Below, one piece after another: positions 23,142 to 31,644 of a DNA stretch of 43,828 nt. The notes beneath the pieces are model-generated. The model searched no databases. It saw nothing but the letters and a program-made list of their open reading frames with translations, and had not been told where the DNA came from. The stretch's first letter is position 1, and the number at the start of each line of letters is the position of its first letter. Position numbers and translations under genes: made by a program. The stretch comes from an uncultured Acidimicrobiales bacterium (GTDB lineage Bacteria; Actinomycetota; Acidimicrobiia; Acidimicrobiales; UBA10347): positions 1-43,828 of the forward strand of contig CALKPY010000039.1 of the NCBI GenBank assembly GCA_937991435.1, given 5' to 3'.

Positions 23142-26138
23142 ATGATACGTTCGTCTAAGGAGCCAAACATGTTTCGGAGCACCCGTCTCAGTTTGATGTT
23201 CGCACTCGTTGGTTTGTTGGCCTCGGTATTTGTCATGGCTGGCTCAGTGAATGACGCTGATGCTCAGCTGATCGACCCAGCGACACAACCCGACGCGCCA
23301 GCAACCGGGCCGGCGCAGTTCTTCCCTGCGCCAAATCCGAACCCCTATTGCGATTCAAGCTTCGTGTTTCCGCCGTGGCCTGGCAACATCGCAGTGCCGA
23401 CAGCACCACTGCCGGCGCCGCAAACGTCATCGGCAGGTGGCGTGGATGCGACAATGACGTTCACCAATGATGGCGATCCTACAGACGTGTACCCCGGCAG
23501 CTATGGCGGTGTGGATCAGACCAAGGGCTTCGAATTCGCTGCCGGTGACGCTGCGACCGTGACGTTGTCTGAGCCACTTTTCTACAGCCAGTGGGTGTTC
23601 ACTGACGTTGACAAGATCAACGAGGGATTCATTCTTGAACCGACGTGGGCGACAAATGGTCCTAACGCGGCGGCGATCCTTGTTGGTGAAACCGACCCAC
23701 ATATCACCTTCGATCCGGCCAACACCGAAAACCTGCATGAATTCGATCATCCCGCAACTGAACAATGGCAGGGATATCAGCTCGGCGGCCGTGTGCAGGT
23801 CGACTACTTCGGCGCGATTACAGCACTAGACATATCACGCCCCGCCGACGGTGATGGGCAGTCCGGCTTCGCGATTGGTGGCGGCTGCGTCGCTGCTGGT
23901 GTTTCGAAACGAGTTGTGACCGATCCTGTGTGGAACGGCTCTACGTTCGAAGTGACCTACGAAATCAAAGTGCGCAACAACCTGCCATCAACCGCAACGT
24001 TGCGAAGCATTCTTGACGCCGCCCTAGCCGCAGCCACGGTCGACGCGGAGTACGGAACCGTCGAAGGAATTCCCCTAACGGCTGTGTCATTGACAGATGA
24101 TCTGGACGACCCTCGATTCTCGCAGATTGACGTTGTATCGCTGACGAACCCCACCGGTGGGCTGACGATGAACGTGCCGGGCTACGACGGCATCAGCGAC
24201 ACGAACCTCATCACCGGTGGTACAAACGTTCCTGCAGAATCTGAAGAGTCAGTTCTTCTCGTTGTCGAATACACCCCTGATCCGGCGAACGCCGCATGGG
24301 CCGAGTGCGTCGCTCCGTTGGAACTTGAGAACACCGCAGAATTCGTGGGTAGCGCTGGCGGCGTCGACGTGACTGACCTCTCTGATGCTGGTGTGAATCC
24401 GAACCCGGCTGATAACAATGGCGCCGGCGGCGTTGACGACCCGACTCTTGCCACGTTCGAATGCCCGCCGAATTCACCAGAGCTCGAGATCGTCAAGACG
24501 GTCGTGGCTGCTGGCGAATCGTGTCCGGCGACGTTCGCTGATGGCGTTGCTGGCGACGGGGTGCCACTTACTGTGGCCGAGGGTGACACGGTCACCTATT
24601 GCATCGCTGTGCGCAATGTTGGCGCTGGCCCAGCGATCGATGTGGTCGTGAGTGATCCCCTGCTCGGTTTCTCGCAGCTCATTGCTGAATTGGCAGCAGG
24701 CGCTGAAGTGGTCCTGGTCGGCCAGTCATATGTGGTTCCGGCCGATGCTCCGAATCCGCTGCTCAACACTGCGTGTGCGAAGGTCGACGAGATTGAAGTC
24801 TGCGACACAGCTATTGTCGAGTCGCCTAAGGTCGAGATCGTCAAGACGGTCGTGGCTGCTGGCGAATCGTGTCCGGCGACGTTCGCTGATGGCGTTGCTG
24901 GCGACGGTGAGCCACTCATGGTTGAAGAGGGTGACACGGTCACCTATTGCATTGCCGTACGTAATATTGGCGCTGGCCCCGCATTCGATGTGGTCGTGAG
25001 TGATCCCCTGCTCGGTTTCTCGCAGGTCATTGCCGAGCTAGCTGGAGGCGCCGAGGTCGTATTTGACGGACAGTCATATGTTGTTCCCGTTGACGCTCCG
25101 AATCCGCTGCTCAACACCGTTTGTGCAACTGTCGGCGACACTGAGGTTTGCGATACCGCTGTTCTCGATCCGCACCCATTGGTACCTTCGATCTCGCTCG
25201 AAAAGACTGTTCTCGCAGGCGCGAATGCTGACTGCTCGACCGCCGTCGAAGGCACTGACGAGCTCGTTTCGGGACCTGACGGCACGGCTGTTACCTATTG
25301 CTTCAAGGTGACCAACACCGGTGGTACGTACCTGCTCGTTGCAGAGGTTGAAGATTCGACTCTGGGCATCACCATCCCGATCGCGCAGGCAGATCAACTG
25401 CTTGCCCCCGGGGAATCTGTAACCGTGTCGCACAACGGCACAATTACAGGTGATCTCGTCAATACGGCTTCTGTGACCGGCGATCCGGTTACCCCGACGG
25501 GCGATCCGATTCCCGAGCTGCCTGACGTTACCGATGAAAACGATGCCGAGGTCGATGAGCCAACTGCTGATATCAGCATTGTCAAGTCGGTCAACGATCG
25601 CACCCCAGCGCTCGGCCAACAGCTCACGTACACATTGGTCGTGAGTAATGACGGTCCTGACCCAGCAGCCGACGTACAGATTGTTGACACGCTTCCGGTT
25701 CACATGTCTGTGGTCTCGTTGCCAGCCAACGGTTTGTGGGATTGCTCAGCAAGTTCGGGTCGGGTCATTCGATGCGACCGCAATGCAGACCTGGCGCCAA
25801 ACACTTCTGACACGCTCACTTATCAGGCAAAGGTCGAAACCACTGCAGCACCTGGCGTTGGCTTGACCAACGTTGCCAAGGTCACGAGCTCGACTGATGA
25901 TCCCGATCTGACCGACAACGAAGACACCGAGACTGTGGTTCCGCCAGCTCCGGTAGTTGCCGTACCGATTCCGTACACGGGCCCATACACCCCGCCACCT
26001 CCGGTCGTGGTGCCTCCACGCCCGGCGCCTCTTGCGGTGACTGGTTCTCCGACGTTCGAGTACTTGGCGATCGGGTCTGTACTGCTGTTGTCGGGTGGCG
26101 CGTTTGTGATTGGCACCCGTCGCCGCCTGCGCGACTAG
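23142..26138 (+). CDS. Large secreted surface protein with DUF11-type repeats and LAxTG sorting signal (paralog 2)
   Basis: The 998-residue protein starts at ATG 23142, four bases after AAGGAG. The signal peptide (LSLMFALVGLLASVFVMAGS, cleavage after DADA) leads into the same N-terminal domain as paralog 1, with long nearly identical stretches (PAPNPNPYCDSSFVFPPWPG, WQGYQLGGRVQVDYFGAI). Then follow two almost identical 116-residue units (EIVKTVVAAGESCPATFADG), one 128-type unit (LEKTVLAGANADC), and a DUF11 domain (ADISIVKSVNDRTPALGQQL). A Pro-rich stretch precedes LAVTG, a membrane helix (IGSVLLLSGGAFVIG) and TRRR. The tandem pair probably arose by gene duplication followed by different repeat expansion. 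No sortase gene lies in the window. Confidence 0.85.
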   Translation: MIRSSKEPNMFRSTRLSLMFALVGLLASVFVMAGSVNDADAQLIDPATQPDAPATGPAQFFPAPNPNPYCDSSFVFPPWPGNIAVPTAPLPAPQTSSAGGVDATMTFTNDGDPTDVYPGSYGGVDQTKGFEFAAGDAATVTLSEPLFYSQWVFTDVDKINEGFILEPTWATNGPNAAAILVGETDPHITFDPANTENLHEFDHPATEQWQGYQLGGRVQVDYFGAITALDISRPADGDGQSGFAIGGGCVAAGVSKRVVTDPVWNGSTFEVTYEIKVRNNLPSTATLRSILDAALAAATVDAEYGTVEGIPLTAVSLTDDLDDPRFSQIDVVSLTNPTGGLTMNVPGYDGISDTNLITGGTNVPAESEESVLLVVEYTPDPANAAWAECVAPLELENTAEFVGSAGGVDVTDLSDAGVNPNPADNNGAGGVDDPTLATFECPPNSPELEIVKTVVAAGESCPATFADGVAGDGVPLTVAEGDTVTYCIAVRNVGAGPAIDVVVSDPLLGFSQLIAELAAGAEVVLVGQSYVVPADAPNPLLNTACAKVDEIEVCDTAIVESPKVEIVKTVVAAGESCPATFADGVAGDGEPLMVEEGDTVTYCIAVRNIGAGPAFDVVVSDPLLGFSQVIAELAGGAEVVFDGQSYVVPVDAPNPLLNTVCATVGDTEVCDTAVLDPHPLVPSISLEKTVLAGANADCSTAVEGTDELVSGPDGTAVTYCFKVTNTGGTYLLVAEVEDSTLGITIPIAQADQLLAPGESVTVSHNGTITGDLVNTASVTGDPVTPTGDPIPELPDVTDENDAEVDEPTADISIVKSVNDRTPALGQQLTYTLVVSNDGPDPAADVQIVDTLPVHMSVVSLPANGLWDCSASSGRVIRCDRNADLAPNTSDTLTYQAKVETTAAPGVGLTNVAKVTSSTDDPDLTDNEDTETVVPPAPVVAVPIPYTGPYTPPPPVVVPPRPAPLAVTGSPTFEYLAIGSVLLLSGGAFVIGTRRRLRD
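24484..25179 (+). repeat. Tandem duplication of a 348-bp coding unit
   Basis: Copy A starts at 24484 and copy B at 24832, 348 bases (116 codons) apart. The first 76 bases are identical and further long blocks near the unit ends match exactly (for example the stretch coding VVVSDPLLGFSQ). This is much closer than the similarity between other repeats in the protein, so the duplication or a gene conversion is recent. Confidence 0.85.
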
Positions 26139-26179
26139 TTACCGTTTCCGAGGCCACTGGTCTTGGATCTCAAAACCGA

Positions 26180-26218
26180 AAGAACCACCGGTTGGCCGCA
26201 AAGCCGCCGGTGGTTCTT
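26180..26218. terminator. Bidirectional hairpin between convergent genes
   Basis: AAGAACCACCGG (26180-26191) pairs perfectly with CCGGTGGTTCTT (26207-26218), 12 bp with a 15-base loop. It lies between the LAxTG paralog 2 (plus) and the SDR gene (minus). Read on the minus strand it is followed by a T-rich run (TTCGGTTTT), the better terminator direction; plus-strand reading gives only TTCTTCG. Confidence 0.75.
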
Positions 26219-26240
26219 CGTGTTGTGGGCCGATGGCCTT

Positions 26241-27122
26241 TCAGCGTTCGTCGGGAGTGATGCCGATGCCTGCAAACGAGCGCTCGTAGGCCTGCGTCGG
26301 CGTGGCTCGAACACGTTCGTCGAGCAGCACGGCATCGTCACCGACGAGGATTCGCCACGTTCGGGTCAAAACGCCGTCGATAATGACCTGAGCGGCTTCG
26401 TCGGAGCTCGTTGGGGCGTTGTTGCGAAAGTAGTCATCAAAAAGCTTCACCTCGTCGCTGATCTCGATGCCGACAACTGCGCTGCTGTTCGCGACGATGC
26501 CGGTTCCGATGTGGCCCGGCATCACAACGGAACACTCGACGTGGGGTGCGTGCATTCGAAGGTCGGTGATCAGCGCCTCGGTGAAGCCCTTGATTGCGAA
26601 TTTTGCTGCGCTGTATGCCGTATGAGGCGTATCGGGGCCGAGTGACGCCCAGAACCCATTCACACTGCTGGTGTTGATGAGGCGGCCCCAGTCAGCTGCC
26701 ACAAGCAGCGGCAGAAACACCCGTGTGCCAAGGTACACGCCCCGCCAGTTGACATCGAAGGTTCGTTCCCATTCGTCTCGGTCGGTGTCGATCATGCTTC
26801 CACCGCCGCCAATGCCAGCGTTGAGGAAGACGAGATGCGCGTGGTCGGTGTCGTGGGCAGCCAGGATCTCGTCACGGAAGCGCAGGAGATCAGACTCAGA
26901 TGACACGTCCGCGACATGGGTGCTGAGCCGGGTCTCAGCACCCATGTCGGCTCGACAAAGATCTTCAGTGGCAGCAAGTCCACCAGCGGACAGATCGCAA
27001 ATGGCGATGTGGCAACCAGCACGTGTGAGCAGCTGTGCGAGTGAGCGACCCATGCCGTCGCCACCGCCGGTGATGATGGCGAGCCGGCCGCGAAGGTCGT
27101 CAATGGATACGGGGTATTGCAT
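26241..27122 (-). CDS. Short-chain dehydrogenase/reductase (classical SDR)
   Basis: The 293-residue protein has the Rossmann motif TGGGDGMGRSLAQLL, the NAG motif (LNAGIGGGGS), the catalytic Asn and Ser (NWRGVYLGT, INTSSVNG) and the Tyr/Lys pair in TAYSAAKFAIKGFTEAL. The reduced or oxidised substrate is unknown and cofactor choice cannot be fixed, though ICDLS after the second strand (Asp) favours NAD(H). GAGGAG upstream supports the ATG. The C-terminal extension (IIDGVLTRTWRILVGDDAVL) is common in actinobacterial SDRs annotated as steroid- or alcohol-type enzymes. The gene is divergent from mrp and convergent with the LAxTG gene. Confidence 0.92.
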   Translation of the reverse strand: MQYPVSIDDLRGRLAIITGGGDGMGRSLAQLLTRAGCHIAICDLSAGGLAATEDLCRADMGAETRLSTHVADVSSESDLLRFRDEILAAHDTDHAHLVFLNAGIGGGGSMIDTDRDEWERTFDVNWRGVYLGTRVFLPLLVAADWGRLINTSSVNGFWASLGPDTPHTAYSAAKFAIKGFTEALITDLRMHAPHVECSVVMPGHIGTGIVANSSAVVGIEISDEVKLFDDYFRNNAPTSSDEAAQVIIDGVLTRTWRILVGDDAVLLDERVRATPTQAYERSFAGIGITPDER

Positions 27123-27220
27123 GCGAGAGTCTCCTCAGTGGGCTGTCCAGCCAGGTCCATACTGCTCTATGTCACCACGGTGACAGCGAATTGCAGAAAG
27201 TGCGGGGTCGTGTCAAAGCG

Positions 27221-27244
27221 AACTCTCAAGACAACTCTCAAGAC
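27221..27244. repeat. Perfect tandem 12-bp repeat in the mrp upstream region
   Basis: AACTCTCAAGAC occurs twice without a gap (27221-27232, 27233-27244), just upstream of the TAAATT box of the mrp gene and between divergent genes. It would cover the -35 region of the mrp promoter. An operator for a direct-repeat-binding regulator or a simple slippage duplication are both possible. Confidence 0.6.
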
Positions 27245-27256
27245 AAATAGTCACGG

Positions 27257-27262
27257 TAAATT
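27257..27262 (+). promoter_or_regulatory. Candidate -10 box TAAATT of a leaderless promoter for mrp
   Basis: TAAATT ends six bases before the GTG at 27269, placing the transcript start at the start codon. No Shine-Dalgarno is present and the -35 region is occupied by the 12-bp tandem repeat. Confidence 0.5.
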
Positions 27263-27268
27263 GACGAC

Positions 27269-28435
27269 GTGACATCAACACCAAGCCTCGCCGGACCAGA
27301 CGATGTTCTGGCGGTGTTGCGTGGAGTTATCGACCCTGAACTTGGCAGTGACATCGTCACGTTGGGCATGGTTCCGTCAACCAGTGTCGAAGACGACGGG
27401 ACCGCCCGAGTCACAATTGCGCTCACAACTATGGGTTGTCCGCTTCGCGCTCAGATCAAGAAAGATGTCGTCGGTCGAGTCGAGCAGCTGCCCGGCATCG
27501 TCAAGGTCAAGATTGATTGGACCGAACTTGAGCAGGGCGAAAAAGCCGAGGTCATGGCCAAGGCTCGCAAACGGATTGCCGAGAATCCACCGGAGAACGA
27601 GATTTCACCGACGACGCGCGTCGTCATGATCGCAAGTGGCAAGGGCGGCGTAGGCAAGAGCTCGGTGACGTGCAATCTGGCTACCGCAATTGCCTCGATG
27701 GGATTCACTGTTGGTGTGCTTGATGCAGATATCTGGGGCTACTCGGTCCCTCGCATGCTCGGCATCGAAGGACGCCTCGAGGGCCACGGTGAGGGTGACG
27801 ACGCCAAGATCGTGCCCAACCAGCGCAAGGTTGGCAGCGGCCGCCTCAAGGTCGTCTCGATGGGCTTCCTCGTTGAGCAAGAAGAAACTGCTCTCATGTG
27901 GCGGGGCTTGATCCTGAATCGAGCTGTGCAGCACTTCTTGCAAGACGTGCGTTGGGGTGACATGGATTACCTGTTGATCGACATGCCTCCGGGAACCGGC
28001 GACGTGCAGATGGGGCTCGCCAAGATGTTGCCTAGGGCCGAAGTGATCATCGTGACCACCCCTGCGGTGGCTGCCCAAAAGGTTGCGGCACGAGCTGCGG
28101 GTATGTCGCGCAACAATTACCTACGGATTGCAGGCGTCATCGAGAACATGACGGCGTTTGTTTCGCCCGACGGCGCTCGCCACGAGATCTTTGGATCAGG
28201 TGGGGGCGAAGCGCTCGCTGCCGAGCTGGGCGTGCCCCTCATCGGGAGGGTGCCGATCGATGGTGCGGTCGCCGACGGCGGCGACAAAGGCGAACCAACG
28301 GTGCTGGGCAACGGAACGGCCGCAAGCGAGTTTCGTCGCATCGCTGACCTGATGGTCACAGAGATCACTCCGCCAGTCGATATGGGCACCTGCACCGTGC
28401 GACTGATGGAGTCGCCGGTCACGATCAGCACTTGA
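27269..28435 (+). CDS. mrp: Mrp/NBP35/ApbC-family ATPase with N-terminal DUF59 domain
   Basis: The 388-residue protein combines a DUF59/MIP18 domain (residues ~8-85: VLAVLRGVIDPELGSDIVTL, TTMGCPLRAQIKKDV) with the Mrp P-loop ATPase (Walker A IASGKGGVGKSSVTCNLATA, VGVLDADIWGYSVPRMLGIE, YLLIDMPPGTGDVQMGLAKM). Mrp proteins act as iron-sulfur carriers or in Fe-S assembly. The usual CxxC in the ENM...FG segment is absent: it reads ENMTAFVSPDGARHEIFGSG, with Ser and Gly in place of the cysteines, so cluster binding is doubtful or uses other ligands. The GTG start is preceded by a TAAATT box at six bases and no Shine-Dalgarno. Confidence 0.93.
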   Translation: MTSTPSLAGPDDVLAVLRGVIDPELGSDIVTLGMVPSTSVEDDGTARVTIALTTMGCPLRAQIKKDVVGRVEQLPGIVKVKIDWTELEQGEKAEVMAKARKRIAENPPENEISPTTRVVMIASGKGGVGKSSVTCNLATAIASMGFTVGVLDADIWGYSVPRMLGIEGRLEGHGEGDDAKIVPNQRKVGSGRLKVVSMGFLVEQEETALMWRGLILNRAVQHFLQDVRWGDMDYLLIDMPPGTGDVQMGLAKMLPRAEVIIVTTPAVAAQKVAARAAGMSRNNYLRIAGVIENMTAFVSPDGARHEIFGSGGGEALAAELGVPLIGRVPIDGAVADGGDKGEPTVLGNGTAASEFRRIADLMVTEITPPVDMGTCTVRLMESPVTIST

Positions 28436-28458
28436 GTACCGCGTCGCAGGCGGGCCTT

Positions 28459-29403
28459 TCAGGTTCCACGTACCTTGCGAGATGCGAGAAACGCCCCGGT
28501 GATCGTGATTGGCGCGCCGATCAAGGCAAGTGTCGAGACCTCGTCGCCACGAATAGCCACACCGAGAACGAGGGAGACGACCGGGATCAGGTAGGTGATG
28601 AACGATGCTCTCAACGCGCCGACGCGGCCGACGAGGGTGGTCATGATCCAATACGCAATTCCAGTGCCGATCGCGCCGAGTGCGATTGTTGCGGTCACGG
28701 CTCGAAGCCGCCACTCGTTCTCGGCGAAATCGACGACAGCGAGTGGTGCAACTAGCACGGTCGCGACGCCGAGGACGCTGCTCATGGTGACAATTGCGCC
28801 GTACTTTGCCTGAACGGGTGGTGCCATGTTCAACGCCACGCCGTAACAAGCCGTCGCTATCAAGACCAGAGCGACGCCCCGAGCCTGGGATTCACCATCG
28901 GCTGCTGATCCCAGTGAGATCAGAACAACTCCAAGGAAACCGGTGATGAGCCCGGCTACCTGTATGCCGCGCGGGGCGACCTTGACGAAAACGACCGATG
29001 CCACGGCTGCGAGCAGGGGTGTAGCTCCGGTGAGAAGGCCGGTGACTGCTGAGTTGATCCACTGCTGCGCGATTGGAAATAGCGAGAAGGGAACTGCGAC
29101 CCACACGACAGAAATAGCGAAGATGTGCCAGCGATCGGCCGGGGCGATGGGAATGTGAGATCCCTGGACGGCCCTGATCCCCCACAGGGTGAGTGCGCCG
29201 ATACCGACGCGGAGCAGGGTGATCATCGAAGGCGTTAGGCCTTCGAGGGCGTAGGCAATCAAGAGGTGCGACGATCCCCAGATCAACGACACTCCGACGA
29301 AGAGGCCCCACTCAACACGTGTGAATTGGTCGTCGTTCTCGGCTTGGGTTCGTCCAAACATGCCTGCTCCTGGGGCGGGCCTGGCCTGTGGGGTAGTGGT
29401 CAT
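28459..29403 (-). CDS. EamA/DMT-family transporter
   Basis: The ~314-residue membrane protein has ten predicted helices in two EamA halves: GLFVGVSLIWGSSHLLIAYA to LEGLTPSMITLLRVGIGALT in the first and ARGVALVLIATACYGVALNM to GRVGALRASFITYLIPVVSL in the second. RAxxITYLIPVVSLVLG is a strong EamA hallmark. Such proteins export amino acids, nucleotides or drugs. I set the start at ATG 29403, which overlaps the lysE stop by ATGA; the longer upstream extension only re-reads lysE. Being co-transcribed with a LysE exporter and next to an Lrp regulator, an amino-acid-efflux role is likely (inference). Confidence 0.9.
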   Translation of the reverse strand: MTTTPQARPAPGAGMFGRTQAENDDQFTRVEWGLFVGVSLIWGSSHLLIAYALEGLTPSMITLLRVGIGALTLWGIRAVQGSHIPIAPADRWHIFAISVVWVAVPFSLFPIAQQWINSAVTGLLTGATPLLAAVASVVFVKVAPRGIQVAGLITGFLGVVLISLGSAADGESQARGVALVLIATACYGVALNMAPPVQAKYGAIVTMSSVLGVATVLVAPLAVVDFAENEWRLRAVTATIALGAIGTGIAYWIMTTLVGRVGALRASFITYLIPVVSLVLGVAIRGDEVSTLALIGAPITITGAFLASRKVRGT

Positions 29404-29984
29404 ATCGCAGCGAGCACGACGCCCATAGCCATGGTGCTGACTCCGCCTATGCGAGTGGCGTGACGCAAGCGCGTCTCGCTGATCCGCATGCTGAGTCGAG
29501 ACGCACCCTGCCCGAGGGCCATGTGGTAAATCCAGGTAGACGCAACCATGCCGCACGCAAACGCGGCCAGCGAGGCAGTTTCATCTTGGAACGGTGCGGC
29601 GCCGAGAAGAGCGAGCCAACCAGTGAATACCCACGGCGAAACAATCGAGAGTGACCAAAACGACCGGAATGGCCGTTCGACGCGGTCGACGGTGCCGATG
29701 ACGCGATCGGCGCAACAGATCAGAACGATGCCGACGGCAATCATGAACACCAGCGAGCTGACTCGGACCGACGTCTGAATCCAGTGGGGGAGTTCCTGGC
29801 CGAGGGCAACTACGACGAGGGCGGCGATGATCAGCATGGCATCGGCGCTGGCGACACCGAATCCTGCGCTTCGTGCCGCTGAGCCGCGTCGGGCGCCTAG
29901 GCCCACCATCGAAACAGTGATTGGGCCAGGGGGAAGCAGGGCAACGAGTCCAACGACTATTCCCGCGAGCAGCACCATCATCAT
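29400..29984 (-). CDS. LysE-family amino acid exporter
   Basis: The ~194-residue protein has the LysE/RhtB signature near its start (VGLVALLPPGPITVSMVGLG) and about six helices (AGFGVASADAMLIIAALVVV, VSSLVFMIAVGIVLICCADR, SIVSPWVFTGWLALLGAAPF, LAAFACGMVASTWIYHMALG). It would export basic or other amino acids across the membrane. The start is placed at the first of three Met codons (29984), with GATACT six bases upstream as a possible leaderless -10. An earlier ATG (30014) is possible and would add 10 residues. It overlaps the EamA gene and is divergent from an Lrp/AsnC regulator, the standard arrangement for LysE control. Confidence 0.87.
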   Translation of the reverse strand: MMMVLLAGIVVGLVALLPPGPITVSMVGLGARRGSAARSAGFGVASADAMLIIAALVVVALGQELPHWIQTSVRVSSLVFMIAVGIVLICCADRVIGTVDRVERPFRSFWSLSIVSPWVFTGWLALLGAAPFQDETASLAAFACGMVASTWIYHMALGQGASRLSMRISETRLRHATRIGGVSTMAMGVVLAAI

Positions 29985-30052
29985 CTGTGCAGTATCCGGG
30001 TATCGGTGCCGCATGAGTAGCGGAATCTGCTGTTGTGAGCGCGTGAATGGCA

Positions 30053-30058
30053 TAGAAT
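30053..30058 (+). promoter_or_regulatory. Candidate -10 box TAGAAT for the Lrp-family regulator
   Basis: TAGAAT ends eight bases before ATG 30067, again leaderless in layout. The overlapping minus-strand TATTCT could serve the divergent exporter genes, so one A/T-rich patch may hold both promoters and be the regulator's own binding site (inference). Confidence 0.45.
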
Positions 30059-30066
30059 ATTCGGCC

Positions 30067-30513
30067 ATGGACGCTACTGACCGCAGAATTATCGGCTATC
30101 TCCACGAAGATGGGAGAATGTCTGCGACTCAACTTTCGGAGCTGCTGCCGCTCAGCCTGTCGGCAACTGCTGAGCGACTGCGTCGCTTGCAAGAACGGGG
30201 CGTGATTACCGGCTTCGGCGTGCGGGTTGATCCTGCTGCGGCCGGTCGCTCGATTGACGCCTTGGTAGATGTGCGGTTGGCACCTGGCGCTCCGGGTGAG
30301 ATTCTCGAAACGTCGCTGCTAGCCATGCCCATGATCACAAGTGCCATGCACCTCACGGGGCGATTCGACATGCAACTTCGTGTAGCGGCACGCGATGTAC
30401 AAGAGCTCGACATCTTGTTGGCCATGTTGCGAGATGAGCTCGGCGTCGAAGAGACGAACACCCGACTCGTGCTACGTGTTGTTGACGGGTTTCCCCGCCC
30501 GGTGCCTGTCTGA
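30067..30513 (+). CDS. Lrp/AsnC-family transcriptional regulator
   Basis: The 148-residue protein has an N-terminal helix-turn-helix (ATDRRIIGYLHEDGRMSATQ, LSATAERLRRLQERGVITGF) and a C-terminal RAM/ligand domain (ALVDVRLAPGAPGEILETSL, HLTGRFDMQLRVAARDVQEL, LRDELGVEETNTRLVLRVVD). Proteins of this family form octamers and respond to amino acids. Its gene faces lysE and eamA head to head over 82 bases, so it most likely controls their expression in response to an exported amino acid. A TAGAAT box eight bases before the ATG and no Shine-Dalgarno suggest leaderless translation. Confidence 0.92.
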   Translation: MDATDRRIIGYLHEDGRMSATQLSELLPLSLSATAERLRRLQERGVITGFGVRVDPAAAGRSIDALVDVRLAPGAPGEILETSLLAMPMITSAMHLTGRFDMQLRVAARDVQELDILLAMLRDELGVEETNTRLVLRVVDGFPRPVPV

Positions 30514-30549
30514 ACACGTGGTGCTTCCGCCGAGGTGTGACTGTTGAGG

Positions 30550-30555
30550 TACCGT
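30550..30555 (+). promoter_or_regulatory. Candidate -10 box TACCGT of a leaderless promoter for ligC
   Basis: TACCGT ends six bases before GTG 30562. The same box occurs with similar spacing before the NAD(P)-binding gene start at 42398. Confidence 0.45.
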
Positions 30556-30561
30556 CAACGG

Positions 30562-31644
30562 GTGGCCGAAGCAGATGATCTCGCTCGCCTCGCCGTGAAG
30601 CCTCCGGTGCAGCCGATGCTTGCCAAAGCCGTCGACGGCGTGCCCCTGGGTGACTTTGGGTATGAACCGAAATGGGACGGGTTCAGATGCGTGGTGTTTA
30701 AATCTGGCTCGACCGTGCACCTCGGGTCGCGCAATAGCAAGCCGCTGACCAGGTACTTCCCCGAGCTCATTGGTCCGATCTGTGAGCAGTTGCCTGACCG
30801 TTGCGTCATCGACGCAGAGATCATCGTTGCGATCGATGATCATCTTGCATTCGATCAGTTGCAGCAACGCATTCACCCAGCAGAGAGTCGCGTCGCCATG
30901 CTTGCAGAGCATACGCCAGCCGAGTTGGTCGCGTTTGATTTGCTCAGTCTTGACGACCGCGACCTGCGCGGCGATGAATTTCGTGTGCGCAGGGCGCTAC
31001 TTGAACAAGCGTTGACCAAGGCGGCTCCGCCGCTTCACCTCACCGCAATGACCACGAATCCTGCCGTCGCCGAGAACTGGTTTCGAGTGTTTGAAGGAGC
31101 CGGCCTCGATGGGCTTATCGCTAAGCCGCTTTCTGAGCCGTACGTCGAGAACAAACGCACCCAGCTCAAGGTCAAACACGTGCGCACCGCGGACGCAGTC
31201 GTTGCCGGTTATCGCATTCACAAAGACGGTGAAGGTATCGGATCGCTGTTGCTCGGCTTGCACGACGATGACGGCAATTTGCGCCACGTCGGTGTTGCTG
31301 CCAGCTTCACGAAGAAGCGTCGCGCAGAGTTAGTCGAAGAACTCGCACCGCTGCTCGAGGGCGCGCTCGATGGGCACCCATGGGGCGAGTGGTCTGACGG
31401 AGCGCAACAACAACACCGGTGGAATGCCAATCGCGACATGTCATGGGTTCCGGTTCGGCCCGAATGGGTCGCCGAAGTGAAATACGGCTCCACGCTCAAT
31501 GGTCGATTCCGCGACGTGACACGACTGCTTCGGTGGCGCCATGACAAGACACCAGCGCAATGCAACTACGACCAACTCGATGAGCCCGTTCCCGTCGGGT
31601 TGAGCTCGGTGCTCAACGCTGAACCTGCGGGTGGCTCGTCGTGA
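30562..31644 (+). CDS. ligC: ATP-dependent DNA ligase, LigC-like
   Basis: The ~360-residue enzyme seals DNA nicks with ATP. Motif I is EPKWDGFR with the adenylated Lys at position 37. Later motifs are SRNSKPLTRYFPEL, CVIDAEIIV (motif III region), AFDLLSL, GLIAKPLSEPYVENKRTQLK (motif IV/V) and the OB-fold part WVPVRPEWVAEVKYGSTLNG. The length matches the LigC group of actinobacteria (~358 residues in mycobacteria) rather than LigB or full LigD. I chose GTG 30562 since TACCGT sits six bases before it; a TTG at 30544 is the alternative. It overlaps the polymerase gene by GTGA. In related bacteria LigC serves end-joining or base-excision repair. Confidence 0.92.
   Translation: MAEADDLARLAVKPPVQPMLAKAVDGVPLGDFGYEPKWDGFRCVVFKSGSTVHLGSRNSKPLTRYFPELIGPICEQLPDRCVIDAEIIVAIDDHLAFDQLQQRIHPAESRVAMLAEHTPAELVAFDLLSLDDRDLRGDEFRVRRALLEQALTKAAPPLHLTAMTTNPAVAENWFRVFEGAGLDGLIAKPLSEPYVENKRTQLKVKHVRTADAVVAGYRIHKDGEGIGSLLLGLHDDDGNLRHVGVAASFTKKRRAELVEELAPLLEGALDGHPWGEWSDGAQQQHRWNANRDMSWVPVRPEWVAEVKYGSTLNGRFRDVTRLLRWRHDKTPAQCNYDQLDEPVPVGLSSVLNAEPAGGSS

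Noticed and set aside
28459..29556. Longer EamA protein starting inside lysE
   Set aside because: The added 51 residues re-read lysE, lack any membrane or family feature, and the ATGA overlap gives a better start.
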